A stretch of 64,000 bases of DNA from G963662605 sp963667005. GTDB taxonomy: Bacteria; Bacteroidota; Ignavibacteria; Ignavibacteriales; Ignavibacteriaceae. A program made the translations under genes and the position numbers. Positions 16,626-25,145 of the stretch are shown here, piece by piece. Where the stretch lies: contig OY762937.1 in the NCBI GenBank assembly GCA_963667005.1, forward strand, positions 1,364,001 to 1,428,000. The letters run 5' to 3'. The notes beneath the pieces are model-generated. The model was not told the DNA's origin, did no database searches, and worked only from the letters and a program-made list of their open reading frames with translations. Each line of letters starts with the position of its first letter. The stretch's first letter is position 1.

Positions 16626-17762
16626 CTAGCACGATAATAAATATTCGCTCACTTTTGCTGTTCCGTTTTCAAACGGATATGCTTTTATTCTTTCAGTAAA
16701 TTGTGACAAATATTCTTCGTCCTTCAGCATTCGTTCTACAACTTTTGTCAGCTTATGAATATCTCTTTCGTAAACTCCCAAATTATTCTCCACGAGAAAA
16801 TCAACATTCCCTTTTTCCTGTTCCCAAATGTAACTGTTAACAACTGGGACTTTACGGGATAACAGTATCTCCATGAATGTTGAAGCGCCGCATTTTGTAA
16901 TGACAATATCCGAAATGCTGAGCAGTTCATATACAAAGTTGACATAACCGTAAACGTGAAGGTTGGTGAGACTCTTTTTCTTTTTCAGAGATGAAGCATA
17001 TTTTAACAGGGAGGCATTTTTCCCGCAGACGAAAATGATTTCAAAATCCGCATCAATCCGCAAAATGTTCCTGAGTAAGTGTTCGCCGTTCGGAATACCG
17101 TCACCGCCGCCAAGTACAAGGACAACTTTTTTATTATGTATGCCGTGCTTTTCTCTAAACAGTTGAATTTCTCCGGTGGTGGCTTTGTGTGAGAATCTTT
17201 CATGAAGCATGAACGGAAACACATGCAGATTCTCTTCGGCAATATGTTCTTTTATGCAATGTTCTTTCAGTCTTTCGCTGAACAGAACAAAATTCTGATC
17301 TTTGCGTAAAAACCACACCGCGTGTGCCGTATAGGGGTCGGTGACTAACGTTACAATAGTATTTACGAGTTTCTGTTTTTTCGTAATCGCGTAAACGGGA
17401 TGAATGCAGAAGAAGTGGCAGATAATAATAAGATCGGGTTTTTCATCAACCAGAATCTTTGTCAGATATTGTTCAACGGTTTTTGAAACCGCCCACACGG
17501 TAATTTTTGAAATTGGCTTCACCTTGTAGAGTGCGTAGATCAATTCGTAAAACCATTTTGCCTTGTTCTGCAATATGCGGTACCCGTCTTCAATGATCAT
17601 GCGTACAAACCAGCATGAATTTTCAAGGGGATTGATGAGAACGGATTCTGTGTCATCCGGCTTGTATTTTTTCAAATACTCCGAAATAGCTTTTGCGGGA
17701 GCCAGATGACCGCTTCCCGTGTTCAAATAAATGAAGGCTAATTTTTTCTTTGCCATAATCAT
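16626..17762 (-). CDS. MGDG-synthase-like glycosyltransferase (GT28-type)
   Basis: A 378-residue GT-B fold glycosyltransferase. The N-terminal domain begins KLAFIYLNTGSGHLAPAKAI, the GxGH-type motif of monogalactosyldiacylglycerol synthase/MurG relatives. The C-terminal donor domain has VVLVLGGGDG, NLHVYGYVNFVYELLSISDIVITKCGASTFMEIL and a sugar-nucleotide-binding EQEKGN region, typical of GT28. It probably glycosylates a lipid acceptor at the cytoplasmic face of the inner membrane. It overlaps the upstream gene by 4 bases (ATGA), so the two are cotranscribed and probably cooperate. Sugar donor and lipid acceptor are not determined. Confidence 0.8.
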   Translation of the reverse strand: MIMAKKKLAFIYLNTGSGHLAPAKAISEYLKKYKPDDTESVLINPLENSCWFVRMIIEDGYRILQNKAKWFYELIYALYKVKPISKITVWAVSKTVEQYLTKILVDEKPDLIIICHFFCIHPVYAITKKQKLVNTIVTLVTDPYTAHAVWFLRKDQNFVLFSERLKEHCIKEHIAEENLHVFPFMLHERFSHKATTGEIQLFREKHGIHNKKVVLVLGGGDGIPNGEHLLRNILRIDADFEIIFVCGKNASLLKYASSLKKKKSLTNLHVYGYVNFVYELLSISDIVITKCGASTFMEILLSRKVPVVNSYIWEQEKGNVDFLVENNLGVYERDIHKLTKVVERMLKDEEYLSQFTERIKAYPFENGTAKVSEYLLSC

Positions 17763-19108
17763 CTCAACAAAGGTGAATGCTCCTGTGTGATCTTCCCTGT
17801 CCGGATAACATCGAGTATTTTATAAGTACCCATCTTACGCGCTTTTAAAAATCCCGACCATGCCGCTTCAGCGATGACACCCTTATTCAATTTTTCAAAC
17901 AGCCATTGATGAGTGTACTCAGGATTTTCCTGCCGTATTCCAGCCTGGATTTCATAAAGCCACTTGGCGTTGAATTTTTCCTGTGAGCCGATGGGGGGAG
18001 TCATGATTACCGGAAGACCCAGCGCGCAGTAGAAGGATAATTCGCTTGGTTTAGTCCAAAGAATATCGGTATCCGCCAACGCGGCATTAAACAAGTCGAA
18101 ATACATGTTAATAGAATCTGCATATATGATGGTAATGCCATCGGAATCTGGACTAACGGTGTCTTTCACTGTTTGAAAATAATCCCGGACTTCTTTTCTA
18201 ATTCCGGCAACAAGAATGAGTTTTATCTTATTACCGCGAATATAGTCTTTCAGGCTGTTGGCAATTTTTCCGCCGATCTCTTTCTGCGCTCCTGCTCCGC
18301 CCACCGCGTACATAATTGTCAGTCTCTCATCTGCCGTAGGCGTGTGTGTGTCTTTGCCGAGAAAATACTGAACATTTTTTCCATGCAAAGTTTTAAATCG
18401 TTGCTGCGGGTCGAGATGAACGAGGCGTTTCCGGAGATTCTTTTTTAATACAGGAAGCTCTCTGCCGCCGAGCAGTTCCTCGGGCAGCGGAAATCCGGTT
18501 GTATAAATTCTGTCTGTCGGCACTCCATACGTGTGCAGCCTTTGCGCGGCTTTATCACAGGGAGCAAAATACTCAATCCGGCTCTCATACGGATCCTTCG
18601 CCACCCAAACGCGGTTGATGTCTGCATCGCAGATAATACAGAATACTGGCTGAAAACTTTCCAGATCAACCGCAATTGCCGAGGCATAGAAAGACGAAAT
18701 AACCGGAAGATTTTTTGACCGGACTTTCTCCAGCATATAAGAGCAAAGACCTTTATTAATATTTGACCGGAGATAGTTTACCTGAAACGTTGAATTTGAT
18801 AAATCGCGAATCGGATAGTATGAGGGGATCTGCAAAAAGGCATCGAGCAGGTTAAATAAGTAATTACCGATAAAGGGGATTCCTTTAGCTCTGGAAAAGG
18901 ATTCATAAATGCCGAGTATTCTTTTCCACCGTTTTTTTTCTTTCGGTGATACACCGGCTTCAAATCCATCGGTGATAATACCGCCTTCGGCGAAACTCCT
19001 TAACGGATACGTTGCACGCTGATGCCCGTAACCCATGTTTGCAGTCACAATCCAGTATTTTTCAGTTTCCGTAGCACCCGGAATAGCAATATTGTGAAGA
19101 TTATTCAT
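17759..19108 (-). CDS. Glycosyltransferase-like protein of uncertain family, paired with GT28 gene
   Basis: A 449-residue soluble protein. It begins TEKYWIVTANMGYGHQRATYPLR, an MGYGHxRA motif reminiscent of the glycine-histidine loop of MGDG-synthase-like GT-B enzymes. The C-terminal half has LTIMYAVGGAGAQKE, IKLILVAGIRKEV and ADTDILWTKPSELSFYCALGLPVIMTPPIGSQEKFNAKWL, which looks like a GT-B donor-binding fold. I do not recognise a named family. The 4-base overlap with the downstream GT28 gene suggests two successive sugar-transfer steps or a hetero-complex. It is divergent from the acyltransferase gene at 19463. Confidence 0.65.
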   Translation of the reverse strand: MNNLHNIAIPGATETEKYWIVTANMGYGHQRATYPLRSFAEGGIITDGFEAGVSPKEKKRWKRILGIYESFSRAKGIPFIGNYLFNLLDAFLQIPSYYPIRDLSNSTFQVNYLRSNINKGLCSYMLEKVRSKNLPVISSFYASAIAVDLESFQPVFCIICDADINRVWVAKDPYESRIEYFAPCDKAAQRLHTYGVPTDRIYTTGFPLPEELLGGRELPVLKKNLRKRLVHLDPQQRFKTLHGKNVQYFLGKDTHTPTADERLTIMYAVGGAGAQKEIGGKIANSLKDYIRGNKIKLILVAGIRKEVRDYFQTVKDTVSPDSDGITIIYADSINMYFDLFNAALADTDILWTKPSELSFYCALGLPVIMTPPIGSQEKFNAKWLYEIQAGIRQENPEYTHQWLFEKLNKGVIAEAAWSGFLKARKMGTYKILDVIRTGKITQEHSPLLR

Positions 19109-19312
19109 TTATCGCGTAAAAAGTTAATAAATAGTTACACAAATGTACGCAATCAGGAGTGTACATTTGCGCTTTCCGGTGAAAATTAATGTTCCGCTAA
19201 TATTGCTTTAATACTCTCTTAATATGGCAGATGTAATTTTCCCATGTTGAAAAATAGTTATTTGTGTTTGAAAAGAGAGTGGTGAAATTTTAGACCTTCG
19301 GTTCTTCGAAAT

Positions 19313-19399
19313 GAACTCACCCCTGCCGACGGTGTTTACTCCAGACCCAGATCACCGGGCTTTCCCCTCTCTTGTAAAGGGAGGGGAAGGGGTGAGTTT
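19313..19399. repeat. Palindromic repeat, family R3, copy 2
   Basis: Arms aactcacccc (19314-19323) and ggggtgagtt (19389-19398) surround an inner hairpin cccctctcttgtaaagggagggg. It lies between divergent genes, 63 bases before the acyltransferase start, so here it is in a probable promoter or leader region rather than at gene ends. The rest of the 354-base gap (19109-19462) is AT-rich with no recognisable gene. Confidence 0.7.
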
Positions 19400-19462
19400 A
19401 CCCCGGCTAACAAGTGATATTGTATAACAAAGAGGACAAAGTGCTTGCAAAAAATTGATATA

Positions 19463-21190
19463 ATGAGTTTGATCGAAGAAAAGAATCCCGATGTTATGAA
19501 AAAATTTCCCGGTTTTCTGCTCGGCATATTGAAACACGCCATTGAAAGTATTACCCGGTTGCGCCGGATTAACGACTTGCTCGCGGCGCACCAGGAAAAA
19601 AGAGGCGGCGATTTTATTGACGCATTTTTAGATGAAATTGACTGCACGTATTCCGTCTCCATGAAAGGCTTGAAATCCATTCCAAGTGAGGGGAAGCTGC
19701 TTATTGTTGCTAATCATCCACTCGGAGGATTAGACGGGCTGCTGCTTTACAAATGTATAACCTCTGTGCGCGCCGATGTAAAAATAATTGTGAATGATGT
19801 TCTGCTTGCCGTTGACAACCTCTCCGATATCTTTCTTCCTTTTAATGTTTTCGAACGGGTTACTAAACAGCAGATATTGCAAATCAATCAGGCTTTACAA
19901 AAAGAACAGGCGGTTATTATTTTCCCTTCAGGTGAAGTATCGCGGTGGGGATTGAAAGGGCTTCGTGATACGAAGTGGAAATCAGGCATAGTATATCTTG
20001 CCGAACAAAACAGTGCACCGGTTCTGCCGGTATATGTTGAGGCAAGGAATTCGATTTTGTTTTACGCGGTTTCGCTGTTGACAAAAAAACTTTCAACATT
20101 TCTGCTTCCGAATGAATTATTCAACAAGAAAGGGATGTCGGTCGGATTTAAAATCGGCAGCCCGATTCCCGCAAAAAGTTTTAATTCGATGCTGTACAGT
20201 AAAAAGCAAATGGCCAAACTTTTAAAAAAACATATCTACTCTATCGGGAAAAACAAAAACGGAGTCTTTCACACAGAAAAAACGGTTGTTCATCCGGGCG
20301 ACCGGAAGATGCTTTATAAGGAGATCAAACGTGCGGCGTTAATCGGTAAGACGGCAGATAATAAATCAATTTATCTTATCGAGAGCGCGCAGTTTCCTCT
20401 TATCATGAAGGAAATCGGACGGCTGCGGGAAATTACATTCCGGAAAGTCGGGGAGGGTACCGGTTTCAAAGTTGATCTGGATATATATGATACGTACTAT
20501 AAGCACATCGTGCTGTGGGATGAAGAAGAACTTGATATAGTCGGCGCCTACCGTGTCGCTTTGGGGCATGAAATAATGAGATCAAAAGGGGAGAAAGGTT
20601 TTTACACCAACACGTTGTTTGAGTTTCCCGACGGTATGGGTGAAAAAATAGAAGCCGCAGCAGAATTCGGCCGGAGTTTTGTGCAGGCAAAATATTGGAA
20701 TAGTCACGCCCTTGATTATCTATGGATGGGTATCGGTGCATTTCTTGTCATGCATCCTGAGATACGATACCTGTTCGGACCGGTAAGCATCAGCAGCGCG
20801 TATGATGACGATGCGAAAAAGGCTTTAGTTTATTTTTACCGTACTTGGTTTGGAGCTCCGGGCAAAGCCGCCGCGAGAAATGCGGTGTTTATTTCTACCC
20901 CCGAAGAAGAATTGCTTAAACAAAAATTTCCCGGACTAGATTACGCACATGAATTTAAAACACTAAAGAGCTATTTGCGGATAAAGGGATATACTGTGCC
21001 GACATTATACAAACAGTATTCCGAGCTGTGTGAACCGGGCGGCGTCATGTTTTATGATTTCAGCATTGACCACGATTTTAAGGATTGTGTTGACGGATTT
21101 ATTTTTGTTGATATTGCAATGATGAAACAATCGAAGCGGCAGAGGTACCTTGATCGTGTTCCGCTGAAGAAATTCAACATTCCGGCGTAG
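19463..21190 (+). CDS. Acyltransferase-GNAT (hemolysin/OlsB-like) fusion protein
   Basis: A 575-residue two-domain protein. The N-terminal part (about 60-270) is a PlsC/LPLAT-like O-acyltransferase: ANHPLGGLDGLLL holds the catalytic His (H85) with Asp six residues on, and IIFPSGEVSR is the second block. The C-terminal part (about 310-560) resembles the acyl-ACP-dependent N-acyltransferase/hemolysin family (OlsB, GNAT fold): REITFRKVGEGTG, DIVGAYRVALG, ELGRSFV-type EFGRSFVQAKYWNSHALDYLWMGIGAFL and YLFGPVSISSAY. This architecture resembles bifunctional ornithine-lipid synthases of the OlsF type, so it may make an aminolipid. I chose the ATG at 19463 over the TTG at 19445. The metallophosphoesterase follows 6 bases later. 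Confidence 0.82.
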   Translation: MSLIEEKNPDVMKKFPGFLLGILKHAIESITRLRRINDLLAAHQEKRGGDFIDAFLDEIDCTYSVSMKGLKSIPSEGKLLIVANHPLGGLDGLLLYKCITSVRADVKIIVNDVLLAVDNLSDIFLPFNVFERVTKQQILQINQALQKEQAVIIFPSGEVSRWGLKGLRDTKWKSGIVYLAEQNSAPVLPVYVEARNSILFYAVSLLTKKLSTFLLPNELFNKKGMSVGFKIGSPIPAKSFNSMLYSKKQMAKLLKKHIYSIGKNKNGVFHTEKTVVHPGDRKMLYKEIKRAALIGKTADNKSIYLIESAQFPLIMKEIGRLREITFRKVGEGTGFKVDLDIYDTYYKHIVLWDEEELDIVGAYRVALGHEIMRSKGEKGFYTNTLFEFPDGMGEKIEAAAEFGRSFVQAKYWNSHALDYLWMGIGAFLVMHPEIRYLFGPVSISSAYDDDAKKALVYFYRTWFGAPGKAAARNAVFISTPEEELLKQKFPGLDYAHEFKTLKSYLRIKGYTVPTLYKQYSELCEPGGVMFYDFSIDHDFKDCVDGFIFVDIAMMKQSKRQRYLDRVPLKKFNIPA

Positions 21191-21196
21191 CACTTT

Positions 21197-22123
21197 ATGA
21201 AAATACTGCACATATCCGATCTGCATATTAATACACTAGCGAATGATAAATCAATTGAAAAAACAGCACACCTGTTCAGGCATATATCCGGCCTTGCATT
21301 TGATCATCTCGTCATTACGGGAGACATAACCGACAACGGGACTGATGAGGAGTTTGAAATATTCCGCGAATTACTTTCAAATTACAAACTGCTTGATGCC
21401 GGACGGACAACCGCCATAATAGGGAATCACGACATTTTCGGCGGCATTCAAAGAGCTGATGATATTCTCGCTTTCCCAGAACGGTGCAGAATGACGGACT
21501 TTACTACGCGGCAGTTTTTGCTTCAAAAAACAGTGCCAGAACTATTTGAGAATTGCCGCGAACAAAGCCCGGTTTATCCGTTTATTAAGGAAATAAAAAA
21601 TACCGCCTTCTGTGCACTAAACAGCTGTATACCCTATTCTGCATTTAAGAATCCATTTGCCTCCAACGGATGTATAAATGATGAGCAATATAATGTGCTA
21701 TATGAAAAGCTGCTTGATATCCAGGATAGTGGGAAAAACATTGTTATCCTTCTGCATCACCACTGCAACAAAATGAAGTCCGACAGCGCGACGTTGATTA
21801 AAACTATGTGGACGAATATTGAAAAGCAGACAATGAAGATGCGGAAGAAAAAACGGCTAATAGCTTTATGTAAAGCATTTCAGGTTAGACTTGTACTGCA
21901 CGGTCATGTTCATGTGTCCGAGCATTATATTAGGGGAGGGGTTGATTTTTATAATGCTGGAGGGACGATTGATAATAGTTATCACAACATATTACAATAC
22001 AACGAGCTTACTGTATCTGCTGGAAAAATCGAAGCCAGTATTATACAGCTGCCGTATCATCCGAAAAAGCGTTCCCGGTACGAATGGCAGGCTCCGGCAT
22101 CAAAGATGCTCCACATTGCCTGA
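21197..22123 (+). CDS. Calcineurin-like metallophosphoesterase
   Basis: A 308-residue binuclear metallophosphoesterase with all five blocks: DLH (D8, H10), GDITDNG, GNHD, LLHHH and LHGHVH. Family substrates include cyclic nucleotides, phospholipid or lipid A precursors and nucleotide-sugar pyrophosphates. No signal peptide is seen, so it is probably cytosolic or peripheral. The 6-base gap to the acyltransferase fusion suggests one operon and a role on a lipid or lipid-phosphate intermediate, which is inference from context. It converges on ptsI with a 3-base gap. Confidence 0.85.
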   Translation: MKILHISDLHINTLANDKSIEKTAHLFRHISGLAFDHLVITGDITDNGTDEEFEIFRELLSNYKLLDAGRTTAIIGNHDIFGGIQRADDILAFPERCRMTDFTTRQFLLQKTVPELFENCREQSPVYPFIKEIKNTAFCALNSCIPYSAFKNPFASNGCINDEQYNVLYEKLLDIQDSGKNIVILLHHHCNKMKSDSATLIKTMWTNIEKQTMKMRKKKRLIALCKAFQVRLVLHGHVHVSEHYIRGGVDFYNAGGTIDNSYHNILQYNELTVSAGKIEASIIQLPYHPKKRSRYEWQAPASKMLHIA

Positions 22124-22126
22124 ATG

Positions 22127-23893
22127 CTAAATAATATTTCTCGTCCGCGGTACGTCGTTCTCTTTAAAGAACTTATTGATCATTGCAATTACTTCAACTT
22201 CGTGTGAAGCCGCCAGTGATGCATTTGCCAATGCAGCTGCTTTTTCAAACGAGAGGGCGCGAATGGTGCGTTTGATTGATGGAATTGCAGCAGCAGCTAC
22301 TGAAATTGATTCCAGTCCCAATCCGATAAGCAGCGGTAACGCAAGATTATCTGCAGCCATCTCGCCGCACATGCTGACAACCGCGTTTGCGCGTTTACCT
22401 TCTGTAATGATATGTGCAAGTGTGCGGAGTACAGCCGGGTGAAATTCCTGATACAAATACGAAACGTGATCGTTCCCGCGGTCAACTGCCATTAGATATT
22501 GAATAAGATCGTTGGTGCCGATACTCAAGAAGTCAACTTCCTTTGCGTACTCATAAGCCATGACAGCCGCCGATGGCACTTCAATCATAATGCCGAGGCG
22601 CATTTTCTTGCTGTGTGGTATTTCTTCGTTCTTCAGTTCTTCTGCACATTCACGAAGTAAAAATTTTGTCTGACGGATTTCTTCTACCGATGCCACCATC
22701 GGCAGCATCAACTGAATATTGTCGTGAAGATTAGCGCGAAGCAATGCGCGTATCTGCGCTTTGAACATCACTCTGTTCTCAAGCAAGAACCGTATGCCGC
22801 GTAATCCAAGAAATGGATTAGCCTCTTTAAAGTCCCATATCTTCACTTTATCGCCGCCTGTGTCAAATGCACGGATGGTTACCATGCGCGGGTAAATACG
22901 CTGTGCCAATCGGGAGTAGGTGAGGCACTGCTCGTCTTCATTCGGTATCTCGCCGTTTTCCTCAATCATCTGTTCGGTGCGGTATAGGCCTATGCCTTCG
23001 GCGCCATTGGTTACGACCATTTCAATTTCACCGGAAACATCAACGTTCGCGTTAACTGCGATAATTTTATTATCAACAGTTTGGGCGGGCTTGTCTTTTA
23101 ATTCCTTCAACTCCTCATTGATTGCCTGCATCTTTTTGATTTTATCATTATAGAATGCAAGCTGTTCCTCGGTGGGATTAACAAACACATATCCGTGAAA
23201 ACCGTCAACTATCAACAGATCGTCCTGATTGATGTGATGAGAGCCGTCATGTGTACCGACAATTGCGGGAATATCCAAAGAGCGTGCAAGGATTGCTGCG
23301 TGAGATGTAAGTCCGCCGCGATCAGTAATATACGCCTTTGCGTCCCATTTTGAAAACAACAATGTATCAGCGGGGGTTAATCCTTCACTGACGACAATAA
23401 CACCCGGAGTGATCTTTGACTGCAGTCGTTTCTTTTGCAGGTTACGGATAATGCGGTTTTTAATATCCTCAATATCCAGAGCCCGTTCTTTTAGATAATC
23501 TTCATTGGCGACAATCATCAAGTCCTGATATTTCGTAATCTCGTTTTGCACGATAAAATCAGGATGCTTTTTTTCCGTTCTGATTCTTTTCTCAATACTT
23601 TCCTGCAAAACCGGATCGTCGAGAATCATCAACTGAGCTGAAAAGATGCCGGAACGTTCGGTGCCCATTTTCTCATGAGCAAGATCAAAAATTTTCGTTA
23701 GTTCTTTTTTCGCTTTGCCGAGTGCCTCGCGGAAGTTTTCAATCGCTTCTTCAACATCTATGATATCCTGGTCGTTAATTGCTAGGACTTCCTTATGGAA
23801 TAGATGGGCTTTGCCGATGACAATTCCCGGAGCTGCCGCGATACCTGCTACGGTATTGTTGGCTTTTTTTACAATTTCTTTTAGGCCTTTCAT
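22127..23893 (-). CDS. ptsI: PTS enzyme I (phosphoenolpyruvate-protein phosphotransferase)
   Basis: Transfers phosphate from PEP to HPr. At 588 residues it has all parts: the N-terminal HPr-binding helical domain, the swivelling phosphohistidine domain with GGLTSHAAILARS (active-site H198), and the C-terminal PEP-binding TIM barrel with EGIGLYRTE, FDTGGDK, GIRFLL, EVPSA and SIGTNDLIQY, plus the Cys loop MCGEMA. The start ATG overlaps the HPr stop (ATGA), so it is the last gene of a four-gene overlapping operon. No sugar-specific EII gene is in the window, so the phosphorelay may be regulatory or the EIIs may lie elsewhere. Confidence 0.96.
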   Translation of the reverse strand: MKGLKEIVKKANNTVAGIAAAPGIVIGKAHLFHKEVLAINDQDIIDVEEAIENFREALGKAKKELTKIFDLAHEKMGTERSGIFSAQLMILDDPVLQESIEKRIRTEKKHPDFIVQNEITKYQDLMIVANEDYLKERALDIEDIKNRIIRNLQKKRLQSKITPGVIVVSEGLTPADTLLFSKWDAKAYITDRGGLTSHAAILARSLDIPAIVGTHDGSHHINQDDLLIVDGFHGYVFVNPTEEQLAFYNDKIKKMQAINEELKELKDKPAQTVDNKIIAVNANVDVSGEIEMVVTNGAEGIGLYRTEQMIEENGEIPNEDEQCLTYSRLAQRIYPRMVTIRAFDTGGDKVKIWDFKEANPFLGLRGIRFLLENRVMFKAQIRALLRANLHDNIQLMLPMVASVEEIRQTKFLLRECAEELKNEEIPHSKKMRLGIMIEVPSAAVMAYEYAKEVDFLSIGTNDLIQYLMAVDRGNDHVSYLYQEFHPAVLRTLAHIITEGKRANAVVSMCGEMAADNLALPLLIGLGLESISVAAAAIPSIKRTIRALSFEKAAALANASLAASHEVEVIAMINKFFKENDVPRTRNII

Positions 23894-24156
23894 AGCTCGT
23901 CAAATCCTCTCTTAAAATAATCCAGGATATCTTTCGCGAGTTCTTCCTCGTCTACACCGTTAAATTCAAGGTGCAGTTTTGCGCCGATACCGGCTGCCAA
24001 TGTCATGACGCCGATAATACTCTTTCCGTTGATACGCAATCCGTCTTTCGATATAAAAAAATCGGATTTGTATTTAGATGCTAATTTTACAATTGTTGCC
24101 GATGGCCGGGTATGAAGGCCTGCCTTATTAATGATTTCTACGGTTTCTTCTTTCAT
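23890..24156 (-). CDS. ptsH: Phosphocarrier protein HPr
   Basis: An 88-residue HPr with the catalytic histidine at exactly position 15 (AGLHTRPS) and the regulatory serine at position 46 (NGKSIIGVM). The latter suggests control by HPr kinase/phosphorylase, although no hprK is in this window. It is cytosolic, receives phosphate from EI and passes it to EIIA domains or regulators. Its ATG overlaps the polyprenyl synthase stop by one base (TGATG) and its stop overlaps the ptsI start. Confidence 0.96.
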   Translation of the reverse strand: MKEETVEIINKAGLHTRPSATIVKLASKYKSDFFISKDGLRINGKSIIGVMTLAAGIGAKLHLEFNGVDEEELAKDILDYFKRGFDEL

Positions 24157-25145
24157 CAGTTCGTTCTCTTGATTAAATGATAGGCGAGGCGATTCAGCAG
24201 TTCCCGGTTATCCTCATCTTCTATTGCAGAAAGGCTTTTTAAAGCTTTATTGGTATATGAGGTGATAGCTTTGCGCGCATCATCAATCACACCCAATTCA
24301 TAATACATATTTTTGAAGAACGGAATTTCTTCCGGCTTGATTCCTTTGTTTTTTATCATGCGCATGAAATGCGGCTTTGATTTTTTATCGGCTTTTTCAA
24401 GCGCTTTGAGGAATAGATACGTTTTCTTCCCTTCGATGAGATCACCACCGATATTTTTCCCGAATGATTTTTCATCTCCGGTTATATCAAGCAAGTCATC
24501 CTGAATCTGAAAAGCGATGCCGATATTTTTACCGAATCCGGATAAAGCCTTTATGACTGCCGGAGAAGCGCCGGCAATCTGTGCGCCAACAGCACAGCAA
24601 GTTTCCAGCATAATAGCGGTCTTCTTGGTAATCATTTCAATGTACTTCGGTAGAGTTACCGTGGGCAGTACTTCAAATTCCTTATCTAGACTTTGTCCCT
24701 CACACACCTCAACAAGGCTACGGGTAAATGTTGCGATTACTGATTTCGCATCACCTTTTAAATCTTTCAGTAAATACTCATAGGCTATGGAAAGAAGGCT
24801 GTCTCCGGCGAGAATAGCAGTGCTCAGATCATATTTTTTGTGCAATGTCAAATGGCCGCGCCGCATATCGGCATTGTCCATGATATCATCATGCGCAAGG
24901 GTGAAGGTGTGCAGCATCTCAATTGCCAGCGCTGCGTTATATACCTTGGAGAATGATGTGCCTGCCGCTTTTGCCGACAGCAAGACGAGAAACGGACGAA
25001 CCCGTTTTCCCGGATTTTCAAGCAGATATGCCGAGGGTTTATAGAGCGAAGCCGGCTGCCTGTTTGTTAAAAGCCCCGCCAGTTTTTTATCAATAATCTG
25101 GCGTTCCTTGTTATATAGCTTTTTATAATTTTCTTCCGTAATCAA
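24156..25145 (-). CDS. Polyprenyl (farnesyl/geranylgeranyl-type) diphosphate synthase
   Basis: Trans-isoprenyl diphosphate synthase that condenses IPP with allylic diphosphates. Both aspartate-rich motifs are present: FARM in HDDIMDNADMRRG and SARM in FQIQDDLLDITGD, plus GKRVRPFLVLL near the N-terminus. The 329-residue length fits both short-chain (FPP/GGPP) and longer-chain enzymes, so product length is not assigned. Translation starts at TTG (25145), overlapping the fni stop (TTGA). Adjacency to IPP isomerase gives a coherent isoprenoid step. Confidence 0.9.
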   Translation of the reverse strand: MITEENYKKLYNKERQIIDKKLAGLLTNRQPASLYKPSAYLLENPGKRVRPFLVLLSAKAAGTSFSKVYNAALAIEMLHTFTLAHDDIMDNADMRRGHLTLHKKYDLSTAILAGDSLLSIAYEYLLKDLKGDAKSVIATFTRSLVEVCEGQSLDKEFEVLPTVTLPKYIEMITKKTAIMLETCCAVGAQIAGASPAVIKALSGFGKNIGIAFQIQDDLLDITGDEKSFGKNIGGDLIEGKKTYLFLKALEKADKKSKPHFMRMIKNKGIKPEEIPFFKNMYYELGVIDDARKAITSYTNKALKSLSAIEDEDNRELLNRLAYHLIKRTN

